The notes beneath the pieces are model-generated. The model did not search any database. It was not told where the DNA came from and saw only the letters and a program-made list of their open reading frames with translations. This document shows positions 7,436 to 15,941 of a stretch of DNA of 42,329 nucleotides, one piece after another. The DNA is taken from positions 1-42,329 of the forward strand of contig JAOGYN010000016.1 of NCBI GenBank assembly GCA_028112705.1, read 5' to 3'. The stretch comes from GCA-002712045 sp028112705 (GTDB lineage Bacteria; Pseudomonadota; Alphaproteobacteria; Rhodobacterales; Rhodobacteraceae). Both the position numbers and the translations under genes were made by a program. The first letter of the stretch is position 1, and every line of letters starts with the position of its first letter.

Positions 7436-8790
7436 GCCCATGTCTCCTCATACTTTTTCAATTCATCAATAATGAATTGCTTGCGCTCCGCAATTGGCTG
7501 CTCGTCGCCAGCTTTAAAAATTCCAGCTACAGCAAAAGAGATTTCCTTAAGAATTGCACCGTCATCACGACTGTCTTGTACTGCAATGCGCAACATTGTG
7601 TCACCTGCATACGTTGGCAGGATACCGTCATAATCATCAGTCGGATGTTTCACTGGATTTCCATCGGCCACCGAACGGATTTCATTGCGCAACATCCGAC
7701 GGACCTTGGCCACGCCGCGATCCGTAAAGCTGAGGTTTTCGCGGGCGTGGATGTTTTTAGGCCCCTGACTGACCCAGGCGTCATAATCCCCTGGGTCCCG
7801 TTGACGCATCTCGTAGGGGCGGTCTGGGTCCTGACCATAAAAATCGGTTGACCCAAAACCAACTTTTGATTTGTTGGTTAACCCTTTGGGATCGTCGCCA
7901 TCCCGAAAATGCCGCCACGTGACCACTTGGGTATGCGTGTCATCAATTGGCACCACCCAACGTGACAAACCGCAACGCCCAAAATAGCGGGGGCTATCGG
8001 GAACCGGGAAATGCGCGCCATTTTGGGTAAACGACGGCATCATGTGGTCATGTATTCGCAGCCAGACAATATCATCCACCCGCCGGACATTAGTATAAAA
8101 ATCGCCAAACTTACTCTCGTGAAACTCGATCATTGGCATTTCAGCAAACGCGTCGATGAACTGACTACGTACGGCCAACGTGTGAAGGTACACCACGTGA
8201 AATGGATCCCAAGCATTCTCCATCACTTGTAACCAGTTGCATGGTGATTTAATCAAGGACGGCAGCATCTCATCGCCGTCTTCGTCAAATGTGTCCATCA
8301 CCGGAAATGTCGGCATTGTGTCCTTGGGGCCTAGATAGGCGAATGCCAGACCTTTGTATTCGATAACCGGATAGGCCCCTAAACAGACTTTTTTCTTGAC
8401 TTGAGACGCTGGTGGCTCGCAGGGAGTTTCTAGAACGGTGCCATCAAGACCGTATTTCCAGCCGTGATAGGAACAGCGAATGCCGCCTGGCTCAATGATA
8501 CCAAATTCAAGGCTCATGTTTCGGTGGGCGCAATGCAGGTGCGTTAGGCCAAGTTTACCCTCGCCCGGTTCGCGAAATAGCACAAGGTCTTCACCAAGGA
8601 TGCGGATGCGGTAAGGCACATCCCCCACCTGATCTGTCATTGCAACCGGCATCCAAAACCTGCGCATATATTCGCCACAATCGGTGCCAGGGCCAACTTC
8701 TGTCAATTCTGGGTCAGGCCTGTGAGTCCAAACAGATTGCTGATCATGTCCGCGGAAATTACCCTCGGGTGCTTTGAATGTTTTGCTCAT
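7432..8790 (-). CDS. Rieske non-haem iron oxygenase, alpha (terminal oxygenase) subunit
   Basis: 452 residues. The N-terminal Rieske [2Fe-2S] site is CAHRN...CSYHGWKYG (Cys87, His89, Cys106, His109). The C-terminal catalytic domain has the mononuclear iron region ENAWDPFHVVYLH (Asp195 bridging, His198 and His203 ligands). Length and motifs fit the phthalate/phenoxybenzoate-dioxygenase-like group of single-subunit ring-hydroxylating or demethylating oxygenases, which hydroxylate or dealkylate aromatic, heterocyclic or other small substrates with electrons from a reductase. No reductase or ferredoxin gene lies in the window, so electrons must come from elsewhere. The ATG overlaps the aldehyde dehydrogenase stop by four bases and has GGAG upstream. 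Context suggests it acts on the acid formed by the dehydrogenase. Confidence 0.88.
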   Translation of the reverse strand: MSKTFKAPEGNFRGHDQQSVWTHRPDPELTEVGPGTDCGEYMRRFWMPVAMTDQVGDVPYRIRILGEDLVLFREPGEGKLGLTHLHCAHRNMSLEFGIIEPGGIRCSYHGWKYGLDGTVLETPCEPPASQVKKKVCLGAYPVIEYKGLAFAYLGPKDTMPTFPVMDTFDEDGDEMLPSLIKSPCNWLQVMENAWDPFHVVYLHTLAVRSQFIDAFAEMPMIEFHESKFGDFYTNVRRVDDIVWLRIHDHMMPSFTQNGAHFPVPDSPRYFGRCGLSRWVVPIDDTHTQVVTWRHFRDGDDPKGLTNKSKVGFGSTDFYGQDPDRPYEMRQRDPGDYDAWVSQGPKNIHARENLSFTDRGVAKVRRMLRNEIRSVADGNPVKHPTDDYDGILPTYAGDTMLRIAVQDSRDDGAILKEISFAVAGIFKAGDEQPIAERKQFIIDELKKYEETWA

Positions 8791-10268
8791 TTTTTCTCCT
8801 TTTGCTTAATAGGGAATGGATCAGGAACAGGCGTTTCGCCTGTCCAGATAGATTTTATTTGCATAAAGTCGCTTACGGCGTCGCGGCCAAGTTCGCGGCC
8901 ATAGCCAGACAGTTTCATTCCACCAACCGGCACGTTGGGGTCAACACTGCGATAATGATTGATGTAGACAGTTCCGGCGTTGATCTGTTTGGCAACTCGC
9001 TGGCCACGTTGAGGATCTGAGGTCCAGACACCTCCTGCTAACCCATAGTTGCTGTCGTTAGCTAGTGTGATTGCTTCCTCTTCCGAGCTGAAACCCGTCA
9101 CTGCCAAAACAGGGCCAAACACCTCGTCACGCCACAAATTCATATCTGGTGTGACATTGCTAAAAACTGTAGGACCAACGTAGAACCCTGGTCTGTTGGC
9201 AGCTGTTTCAATTCCGTCCAGCAAGCAGTCCGCGCCGCTGGCTTTGGCCTGCGCTATCATTGACGAGACCTTTTTTAGATGTGGCGCATTGGCAAGTGGG
9301 CCAACTTGAGTATCCGCCTTCATCGGATCGCCCATCACCAGTGATTTTGCGCGTGTGACCAGCTTTTCAACCAACGTATCCCGCACGGAGTTTTGGACAA
9401 TCAAGCGTGAACCTGCGACGCAGGTTTGTCCGTTTGACAGGAATATGCCGGATAGAATGCCGTTGGCGGCATTGTCGAGATTGGCATCAGCAAACACAAC
9501 CTGTGCAGATTTCCCGCCCAGCTCCAACACCGTTGGAACCACATTGTTTGCAGCAGCTTCCGCTACCTTGCGACCCCCCAAATCTGAGCCCGTGAAGGTA
9601 ACTTTGCGTGTAAGCGGATGACGCACCAGCGCCTCTCCAACAACATGCCCTAATCCAGTGACTACATTCAGCACACCGTCTGGTAGCCCTGCATCCCCAA
9701 GAAGACGTGCTAATTCTAGAGTTGAGGCGGATGCCATCTCGGATGGTTTGACCACTACGGTGTTACCTGCAGCCAGCGCTGGGGCCAGTTTCCAACTCAG
9801 GATCATTAGGGGCGAATTCCACGGCGTGATTGCAACCACTACACCGTAAGGTAGATGATGCTGTTCACTGCGAACGCCGGAGACGGTATTGGTGTGCGGC
9901 AAAACTTTAATTTTCCGTGCCTGCGCAGCAAAATGTCGATACCATGTGTGAAGACCTGCGAACTGCCCACGCACTTCTGTGATGCGCTTACCGTTGTCGC
10001 GGACTTCAAGTTCGACTAGTTCTTGCCACCGCGCTTCAAGTGTATCAGCGATTATATCCAGCATGTCTGCCCGTTGGTCAGGCCCCATTCTGGACCAAGG
10101 TCCCGAATGAAAGGCGCGATCAGCATCCCGGATCGCCAAGTCCGCTTCTGCTGTACCACAACTGGCAATAGTGGACCAGGCGGCGCCCGTTGTTGGGTTG
10201 ATGCTTTCTATTGTCTTTCCAGTCCAGGAAATAAAAGAGCCTGAAATATAAGGAGTATAACTGATCAT
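8787..10268 (-). CDS. NAD(P)-dependent aldehyde dehydrogenase
   Basis: 493 residues of the classical ALDH superfamily, oxidising an aldehyde to the acid. Visible are the oxyanion Asn151 in TPWNSPL, Lys174 in VVVKPSE for cofactor binding, FTGSDLGG (225-232), general base Glu249 in LELGGKS and catalytic Cys283 in NGQTCVAGSR. I place the start at the ATG at 10268, which has AAAGGA six bases upstream; the frame extends to a TTG at 10298 without such support. It is the first gene of the leftward operon and faces the aminotransferase/decarboxylase operon, so its substrate is probably the aldehyde produced by that decarboxylase. Confidence 0.9.
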   Translation of the reverse strand: MISYTPYISGSFISWTGKTIESINPTTGAAWSTIASCGTAEADLAIRDADRAFHSGPWSRMGPDQRADMLDIIADTLEARWQELVELEVRDNGKRITEVRGQFAGLHTWYRHFAAQARKIKVLPHTNTVSGVRSEQHHLPYGVVVAITPWNSPLMILSWKLAPALAAGNTVVVKPSEMASASTLELARLLGDAGLPDGVLNVVTGLGHVVGEALVRHPLTRKVTFTGSDLGGRKVAEAAANNVVPTVLELGGKSAQVVFADANLDNAANGILSGIFLSNGQTCVAGSRLIVQNSVRDTLVEKLVTRAKSLVMGDPMKADTQVGPLANAPHLKKVSSMIAQAKASGADCLLDGIETAANRPGFYVGPTVFSNVTPDMNLWRDEVFGPVLAVTGFSSEEEAITLANDSNYGLAGGVWTSDPQRGQRVAKQINAGTVYINHYRSVDPNVPVGGMKLSGYGRELGRDAVSDFMQIKSIWTGETPVPDPFPIKQKEKK

Positions 10269-10405
10269 CAAAAGTCCTTTGTAGGTTTGTAATTCCAAAC
10301 CAAATGTATCGTCTGCACGGTTGCAATTTATTCGTGCCTATACCATAATATTTTTGCATATGTTTGCAACATATATCATTAATGTTATATGGGTAAATTT
10401 GAAAC
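10269..10405. promoter_or_regulatory. Divergent promoter region of the aminotransferase/decarboxylase and ALDH/Rieske operons
   Basis: About 140 AT-rich bases between two operons that start on opposite strands. It must hold both promoters. It contains the dyad at 10358-10374 and a further AACAT...ATGTT pair spanning 10368-10386. No regulator gene is present in either operon, so control must be by a factor encoded elsewhere. Confidence 0.65.
10358..10374. promoter_or_regulatory. Candidate operator: perfect 7-bp inverted repeat
   Basis: ATATGTT-TGC-AACATAT is a perfect dyad of 17 bases with a 3-base centre, lying 44 bases before the aminotransferase ATG (10418). Size and symmetry suit a dimeric transcription factor. 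AT-rich composition makes a chance dyad possible. Confidence 0.45.
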
Positions 10406-10417
10406 ATGGAGGACGAG

Positions 10418-11515
10418 ATGGCAGTAGCTAGAGCCAAACCTGGCATAGAGAAGATCGTCCCGCATATGCTGTCGGAGGGGGTGGCCATTTTTCCCCTCGA
10501 AACGATTTTGCTTAACTCAAATGAAAGTGTCCTTGGATCAAGCCCAATTGCAATGGCCGCTGCGCGTAGCGCCATCTGTGGCATAGAGCGGTATATCGAA
10601 AACCCAGATCAGCTGCTGGCACCGGAAATTGCCAAACGCTTTGATCTTGACCCGGGTCGTATTACGATTGGTCAGGGGTCGGACGACTTGCTGGCACGGT
10701 TGGCGCGTGGTTACCTTGGTCCTGGTACTAACCTTGTCCGCAGCGCAAACGGTTATTTGAAGGTTCCAAACTACGCCCACGCCAATGATGCTGATGTCAT
10801 TTCAGTCCCTGATGACAACTTTGTTCCCTGTGTGGATCGGATTATTGCAGCAATCACTAATGAAACCCGCATCGTATATCTTGCGAACCCAGAAAACCCA
10901 GCAGGCACGTATTTGAGTGGAACTGAAGTGCGCAGGTTGCATTCGGCGATGCCAAAAACTGCGTTGCTTGTGATTGATGCCGCCTACGAAGAATATGTCG
11001 ATGCACCCGACTATGAACCGGCACTTAAGCTGGTCGATAATGCAGATAATGTGGTTGTATGTAGGACCTTTTCAAAGATCTATGGCCTAGCAGGAGCACG
11101 CGTTGGCTGGCTCTATGGACCGGTGGATGTTGTAGACACGGTTCGTCGTATTGCGCTAACATTCCCAGTTGCGTCGCCTTCCATCGCTGCGGCTATCGCG
11201 GCGATGGAAGATTGTGAACACACCAAATTGGTTTTTGAAGCGAACAAATCTGGGCGGGAGTGGTTGTCGAAGGTACTGTCTGAAATGGGGTTAAACGTTA
11301 TTCCCAGTCAAGGCAATTTCGTTCTGATCGGTTTTCATGATCCGCTGAAGACCGCGATAGATGTAAGTGTCAGATTGCGCCAAAAAGGTATCGCAGTCCG
11401 AAGATTTGCAGCACCTGCTTACAAAGAATATATTCGTATCACGATTGGACGGCCAGTAGAATTACGCGCAGCAGTTAATACGATCCGAGACTTCCTGAGT
11501 GGGGGCACTCAATGA
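10418..11515 (+). CDS. HisC-like class I/II PLP aminotransferase
   Basis: 365 residues of PLP fold type I, closest in layout to histidinol-phosphate aminotransferases. Lys220 in TFSKIYGLAGARVGW is the Schiff-base lysine; NPENPAGTY (157-165), DAAYEEY (187-193) and the C-terminal IRITIGRP block contact cofactor and substrate carboxylate. The ATG at 10418 is chosen because GGAGG lies five bases upstream; an ATG at 10406 would place that sequence inside the gene. HisC-type enzymes accept histidinol phosphate, aromatic or other anionic amino acids. Its neighbour is a 2-oxo-acid decarboxylase, so here it probably makes the 2-oxo acid in a catabolic route; it is unlikely to be the biosynthetic hisC. 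The start of the next gene overlaps its end by four bases. Confidence 0.85.
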   Translation: MAVARAKPGIEKIVPHMLSEGVAIFPLETILLNSNESVLGSSPIAMAAARSAICGIERYIENPDQLLAPEIAKRFDLDPGRITIGQGSDDLLARLARGYLGPGTNLVRSANGYLKVPNYAHANDADVISVPDDNFVPCVDRIIAAITNETRIVYLANPENPAGTYLSGTEVRRLHSAMPKTALLVIDAAYEEYVDAPDYEPALKLVDNADNVVVCRTFSKIYGLAGARVGWLYGPVDVVDTVRRIALTFPVASPSIAAAIAAMEDCEHTKLVFEANKSGREWLSKVLSEMGLNVIPSQGNFVLIGFHDPLKTAIDVSVRLRQKGIAVRRFAAPAYKEYIRITIGRPVELRAAVNTIRDFLSGGTQ

Positions 11516-12060
11516 TAGCGTCTGTTTCACAGCCCTCTGATTACACAAATGTGGCGTATCCTTCCGGTGCGCGTATTATTTCGTTGATCAAACAAGCTGG
11601 TGTGCGCGAGATCGTGGCCGTGCCAGATATTGTGACCAGCAATGGGTTGCTTTGGCCAATTTCGGAGGATCCTGACTTCCGGCTGACCCGAATTTGCAAA
11701 GAAGACGAAGGTGTCAGTATTTGTGCTGCGATGTCCTATAATGGTACACGCGCCGTGCTGATGATGCAGCAAACTGGGCTGATGGATTCTTTGAACGCAA
11801 TTCGCGCCATTGGAATCGATTATGCGCGGCCCGTCGTCATGCTGGTCGGGTTGCAGGGGAAGGAACCGGACGTGCATCCTGATCAATCGCAAGTTTACGG
11901 TGTCCGCATCGTCCGGCCTATCCTTGACGTGATGGAGATATCGCATTCTTTGATCGAAAATCCCGATGATGTTGACCACATCCCAGCCGCGATTTCGCGC
12001 GCTTACGAGAACTTGCAACCGCACATTTTTCTCATTGGTCGTGCACCGGAGCTCACATGA
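11512..12060 (+). CDS. Thiamine-diphosphate decarboxylase, alpha (PYR-domain) subunit, sulfopyruvate/phosphonopyruvate decarboxylase type
   Basis: 182 residues corresponding to the N-terminal TPP-binding domain of the ComD / phosphonopyruvate-decarboxylase-like family. KEDEGVSICAAMSYNGTR (63-80) carries the conserved Glu66 expected to activate the thiazolium cofactor, and LMMQQTGLMDSLNAI is the matching family helix. The protein is half an enzyme; the cofactor diphosphate site is in the next gene, as in archaeal sulfopyruvate decarboxylase ComDE. Four-base overlaps link it to the aminotransferase and to the beta subunit. Reactions in the family turn a 2-oxo acid into the aldehyde one carbon shorter; the substrate could be sulfopyruvate, phosphonopyruvate or another acid. 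Confidence 0.8.
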   Translation: MIASVSQPSDYTNVAYPSGARIISLIKQAGVREIVAVPDIVTSNGLLWPISEDPDFRLTRICKEDEGVSICAAMSYNGTRAVLMMQQTGLMDSLNAIRAIGIDYARPVVMLVGLQGKEPDVHPDQSQVYGVRIVRPILDVMEISHSLIENPDDVDHIPAAISRAYENLQPHIFLIGRAPELT

Positions 12061-12641
12061 CTCTCTATCGAGATGATGCGCTAAAAGCCCTTATTCCTCA
12101 TGTTCGTGATACAGATATTGTTGTTGCGGTGTATCAAAGCTGTTTCGACTGGCTTGCGTTGAATCCGCGCGATTTAAACTATGTCGCTGTGGGCGCAATG
12201 GGGCAGGCATCCTCGCACGGGTTGGGGTTAGCCTTGGCCAACCCGGACAGGCGAGTGATCGTACTAGACGGGGATGGTAGTTTGCTGATGAACTTAGGTT
12301 CGTTGGTTTCAATCGCTGAGGCGGGTGTTACGAACTTTTATCATTTTCTCAGTGCCAACCGAGTATATGAGGTTAATGGCTCACACCCTATTCCTGGTGG
12401 GCAGGTTGTCGATTTTGAGAGCTTGGCACGCTCAGCTGGGTATGCAGGCTCACACAGCTTTTCGCAGTTAAAGGCGTTGACAGACGGGTTGGCTGATGTG
12501 CTGGCACTGCCGGGTCCCCAGATGAGTGTGCTTGAGTTGCAAGCTGGGCAACCTTACCCAAGGGACTACAACTATATCCACAGTGCCGAAGCACGTGCCA
12601 TATTTGAGGACGCGCTTAATAACCCCTGCGTAGACTATTGA
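12057..12641 (+). CDS. Thiamine-diphosphate decarboxylase, beta (PP-domain) subunit
   Basis: 194 residues forming the C-terminal TPP-binding domain. The diphosphate/Mg motif begins at GDGSLLMNLGSL (72-83) and ends near Asn101 in SANRVYEVNG; family members usually have Asn-Asn or Asn-Gly there. GAMGQASSHGLGLALA (47-62) is the usual preceding segment. It is the last gene of the rightward operon and overlaps the alpha gene by four bases, implying a tight complex with equal expression. The aldehyde product would feed the divergently encoded dehydrogenase. No terminator is evident downstream. Confidence 0.8.
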   Translation: MTLYRDDALKALIPHVRDTDIVVAVYQSCFDWLALNPRDLNYVAVGAMGQASSHGLGLALANPDRRVIVLDGDGSLLMNLGSLVSIAEAGVTNFYHFLSANRVYEVNGSHPIPGGQVVDFESLARSAGYAGSHSFSQLKALTDGLADVLALPGPQMSVLELQAGQPYPRDYNYIHSAEARAIFEDALNNPCVDY

Positions 12642-12806
12642 ACTACTTGATCAGATAGGAGTAACTTCTACCGGAATGACTCGTGTGTTTATATAGCGAA
12701 ATTTATTCCGCTACTGTTGAACAGGTTAAAACATTCTTTTCTGAACAATCATTATTCAAACAGAAACAAGTAACGTTGAATAAGCCAAATAAAACAGTTT
12801 CTTAAA

Positions 12807-13078
12807 TCAAGATGATCGCCCCAATGTCCTAGTCTTTACATCATCACAAAAGATATAATTTGGCTCACCTAAATAACTTAAAATTGTCATAATTCTCTCT
12901 GAGTTTTTTTCCACTGGAGCTACACGGTGAAGAGTTTTTTCCCGTTAAAAAGTGAAAGCATTCCCGGACTTTGACTTACACTGATTATATCTGAATCTTT
13001 ATTATTTATAATCGATGACTCTTTTTTACTTACTTCCTAACTTGAAGTGGCAACATTCGGAGTAAACTCAAACCCTTG
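12807..13078 (-). pseudogene. Decayed Fe(II)/2-oxoglutarate-dependent oxygenase gene (C-terminal part)
   Basis: Reading leftward, one frame gives GFEFTPNVATSS, a stop, then SQSPGMLSLFNGKKLFTV up to another stop; shifting one base continues as VAPVEKNSERIMTILSYLGEP and ends ...TRTLGRSS. Joined, this matches the conserved C-terminal block of a 2OG-Fe(II) oxygenase family (PG-L-LF-GR-S-HRVTPVEG-R...VLSY-EPG), apparently the one containing BesD/HalD-like enzymes. The distal His expected in the HRVTPVEG block is lost exactly at the break. At least one in-frame stop and one frameshift show it is dead. The flanks 12642-12806 and 13079-13182 hold no recognisable gene. Confidence 0.65.
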
Positions 13079-13182
13079 TCACACTTGGTACACATCAATG
13101 GATCGCTCATCAATTTACAATCAGTATATGTCGTGTGGACCTACAAGCAGGAATAACAGTAAGTAAGTTTTTAAAAGCTCTA

Positions 13183-14172
13183 TTATGGAACCAAGACTGT
13201 AGCTCCCAATGTCTTGCCTGACTCGATGGCCTCATGAGCCTTAACTGCGTCTTTGAGAGCATATTCGTAGTTTATGTTGGACTCCAGGATTCCATCGCCA
13301 ATCGCCTTAAATAAATCTCTTGCAGTCCATTCTAGGTCTGAACGCTTTGCCACGTAGTGCATAATGGCAGGCCGTGTTATAAACAAAGACCCACGACGCC
13401 CTAAGTCTTGAATGATATCGACTGGATCAGGCGGGCCTGAGACATGTCCATATGCAGCGCAAACACCCATCGGTCGTAGGCTATCCAACGAGTCTTGCAT
13501 GGTATCCTTACCAATTGCCTCATATACTACGGCGCAACCCTCGCCATTGGTCACCTCGCGTACAACATCAACAAAGCTTTTTTCGCTACGCACAACTGGG
13601 TAATGGCAGCCCGCAGTGCGAGCAACCTCCGCCTTTTCCCTTGTGCTGACAGTCCCAACTATCACTGCTCCCAATGCTTTAGCCCATTGGCATAAGATTA
13701 AGCCCATACCGCCCGCCGCTGCGTGAACTAGTATAGTGTCTCCAGGTTGAACCGCATAGGTTCGATGCAGCAGGTAATGTGCTGTCATGCCTTTCATCAG
13801 CAGTGCTGCTACAGTTTTATCATCAAGATTTTTGGGCATATGCAGAAGTTTGTCTGCAGGGTAGTTGCGAATTTCGGAATAGCTCCCAAGTGGAGGGATA
13901 CCGTATGCGATGCGGTCGCCACTTTTGAAGTCGTTCACACCGTCGCCGACACCCTCCACTATGCCGACACCTTCAAATCCAATAACCACTGGGCAAGGGG
14001 GGACCATCCAAGGATGCGAAATTCCACCACGGTGGTAGGTATCAGCAAAGTTTACGCCAACTGCAGTATGTCTCAAACGTACTTCACCGGGAGCTGGGTC
14101 TGGGACGTGCCAGTCTTGCCATTGCATGGCGCTTGGTGGCCCCAATTTATGTATGACCTGTGCTTTTGACAT
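13183..14172 (-). CDS. NADPH:quinone oxidoreductase-like zinc-free MDR protein
   Basis: 329 residues of the medium-chain dehydrogenase/reductase family, quinone oxidoreductase branch. The N-terminal GroES-like half includes GVNFADTYHRGG and PVVIGFEGVGIVEGVG; the nucleotide-binding fold has HAAAGGMGLILCQWAK (150-165), the AAAGGMG signature of QOR in place of a zinc-dependent alcohol dehydrogenase pattern. Such enzymes reduce quinones or activated double bonds with NADPH. It is GC-rich like the island 500 bases to its left but is not linked to it by overlap. A possible 38-residue, Trp-rich reading frame (14178-14294, minus) ends five bases before the start; its reality is doubtful. The 190-base gap upstream shows nothing else. 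Confidence 0.85.
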   Translation of the reverse strand: MSKAQVIHKLGPPSAMQWQDWHVPDPAPGEVRLRHTAVGVNFADTYHRGGISHPWMVPPCPVVIGFEGVGIVEGVGDGVNDFKSGDRIAYGIPPLGSYSEIRNYPADKLLHMPKNLDDKTVAALLMKGMTAHYLLHRTYAVQPGDTILVHAAAGGMGLILCQWAKALGAVIVGTVSTREKAEVARTAGCHYPVVRSEKSFVDVVREVTNGEGCAVVYEAIGKDTMQDSLDSLRPMGVCAAYGHVSGPPDPVDIIQDLGRRGSLFITRPAIMHYVAKRSDLEWTARDLFKAIGDGILESNINYEYALKDAVKAHEAIESGKTLGATVLVP

Positions 14173-14362
14173 GCTAATTATTCTCCATCTGAGTAAGGGG
14201 CTAGGAACTGAGCGCCTTGGTTATGAAACAATATTTCTTGTTTGCCATACCATGTAAACCACCTATTTATCCACCATTTAATAGAGCTAAGCATTTGTTT
14301 TAAAAGTATAATTAATATCCATACTTCATATAGCCATCTATCATGATTTTTTTGTAAAAAAC

Positions 14363-15181
14363 CTATACGCCTTTTAATGGTACACCTTCGACTGTAATGC
14401 GATGCATCAGGCGGGCGTGACCGGAGTAATCCGCCGTTGCATAATGTTGTACCAATCTGTTATCCCAAATTACGACCATGCCCTGTTCCCAGGCCACACG
14501 TGCAGTAAAAATTGGTTGTGTCACAAATGCATAAAGATAGGATAATAAAGGTGCGCTTTCTTCTCGACTCCAGCCCTCAAATTGCGTAGTAAAATCACCG
14601 TTCACGTACACACACGCTACACCCGTGTCGGGATGTTTTATGATTGCAGGGTGCAGCACTGGATCGCGGAATGCATCTAATCTTTTCTCTAAGCCGACAT
14701 TGCTATCAGAAAAACTGCTGTCCGAATGCCATGCTTGCAAACCTTGCAACATATTACGTAAACTGGCTGACATGGCGTCACATGCAGCTGCCATAGAAGC
14801 AAAATGCGTATCCCCACCAAATGGTGGCAACTGCTGTGCACTTAGGATCGAACACATGGCTGGCGATTTATTATAGGAGTGATCAGTGTGCCACGTACCG
14901 CCAATAACCGCATTTTGTTCGGGGGCCGTGCGTACTTCAGCAATCATAGGGTGGTTAGCAACGGGCGTAAAAAATCGATTCACATCAATATTGCCAAAAA
15001 ACTCAGCCAGTGCGATATGCCCCTCTGGGCTAAGGTGTTGGTCTGGCATTACGATTACGCCATGTTCAAATAGGGCTGTGCGCATCTGCTCCAGTGCTAA
15101 ATGTGTTGCGTTTTCCAGAGACACGCCGTGAAGGCGTGCGCCGCAATGCCCTGCCATTTTTTCGATTACCCACTCGCTCAT
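14363..15181 (-). CDS. TauD/TfdA family Fe(II)/2-oxoglutarate dioxygenase
   Basis: 272 residues of the TauD family, which hydroxylate small substrates such as taurine, alkyl sulfates or aryloxyacids and often release the attached group. Iron ligands are His98 and Asp100 in TWHTDHSY and His246 in NRLVQHYA; Arg257 in SGHARLMHR should bind 2-oxoglutarate. The PPFGGDTHFASM block (119-130) is typical. It is monocistronic; the ABC transporter genes that accompany true tauD are absent, so taurine is not a safe substrate call. It lies between the quinone oxidoreductase and a secreted TPR protein on the other strand. Confidence 0.87.
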   Translation of the reverse strand: MSEWVIEKMAGHCGARLHGVSLENATHLALEQMRTALFEHGVIVMPDQHLSPEGHIALAEFFGNIDVNRFFTPVANHPMIAEVRTAPEQNAVIGGTWHTDHSYNKSPAMCSILSAQQLPPFGGDTHFASMAAACDAMSASLRNMLQGLQAWHSDSSFSDSNVGLEKRLDAFRDPVLHPAIIKHPDTGVACVYVNGDFTTQFEGWSREESAPLLSYLYAFVTQPIFTARVAWEQGMVVIWDNRLVQHYATADYSGHARLMHRITVEGVPLKGV

Positions 15182-15292
15182 GTCTACCCTCTTAATTTGA
15201 ATTTAAATTATAAGTAGTTTTTATTCATTTGCAAACTGGACGATTAAACCAATCGGGTTACATAAATAGAATTCAACTAAGGAGTTACCAAA

Positions 15293-15775
15293 ATGTTAAA
15301 ATCATGGATTGTATTTATGTTCTTTCTAACTTCAACCCAAATGGGCTTTGCTGCGGCTAGTGGTGGTAGTTCATCATCATCTGGTTCAGGTTCATACTCT
15401 AATTCCATGAGTGCAACTCAGGATCCATTTGTCAAAGCTTATCAACTTATAGCTAATAAAAAATATGTTGAGGCTTACAAAGAACTTAAATCTGTGGATG
15501 CGCCTAATAAAAGTGATGATTTAAATAATCTTTTAGGTTTTACAGCAAGAAAGTCAGGTAATCTTGAGGCTGCGGCCAAGTATTACGATAAGGCATTGGA
15601 AATCAATCCAAAACACGTAGGTGCTTTACAGTATCAGGGAGAATTATTCATCACTCTGGGTAAAATTGAAAAAGCGAAACAAAATTTAGAAAAAATTGGA
15701 AAAATCTGTTGGCTTTTCCCTTGTAGTGAAGAGAAATTGTTGGAGGTTGCTATTGAAAAAACGAGTAGCAACTAA
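15293..15775 (+). CDS. Secreted tetratricopeptide-repeat protein
   Basis: 160 residues. A signal peptide (about 1-20, ending GFA) is followed by a Ser/Gly-rich linker (about 24-40) and two to three TPR-like helix pairs from about 45 to 135; LGFTARKSGNLEAAAKYYDKALEINP is the clearest repeat unit. It ends in a short segment with two Cys (KICWLFPCSEE) that could form a disulfide, consistent with a periplasmic site. AAGGAG seven bases before the ATG supports the start. Function is unknown; TPR proteins scaffold complexes. After the stop the same frame stays open for 37 codons (15776-15889), which I take as chance. Confidence 0.75.
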   Translation: MLKSWIVFMFFLTSTQMGFAAASGGSSSSSGSGSYSNSMSATQDPFVKAYQLIANKKYVEAYKELKSVDAPNKSDDLNNLLGFTARKSGNLEAAAKYYDKALEINPKHVGALQYQGELFITLGKIEKAKQNLEKIGKICWLFPCSEEKLLEVAIEKTSSN

Positions 15776-15941
15776 GGAAAGCTAAAGGTTAAAAAATTTA
15801 CAAATGATGGTTTTGTATCCACCCGCCATCAAGTTGCTGTTGATTGGCTTTTTGAAAACTCACTAACTGAGTTAAATAAAATATTGTAAATTGTTGTTTT
15901 GGCTGAAAATTCATGCAACACTTTTAAAAGGAGGAGTAGTT

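Noticed and set aside
14178..14294. 38-residue Trp-rich reading frame just upstream of the quinone oxidoreductase gene
   Set aside because: No ribosome binding site and odd composition with several Trp; kept only as a remark in the neighbouring entry.
14363..15181. Calling the TauD-family gene taurine dioxygenase linked to a sulfonate pathway
   Set aside because: Iron and 2-oxoglutarate residues only define the family; no taurine transporter or other sulfonate genes adjoin it.
15776..15889. 37-codon open stretch in frame after the TPR protein stop
   Set aside because: No start codon context, no recognised similarity, and this length is expected by chance at appreciable frequency.
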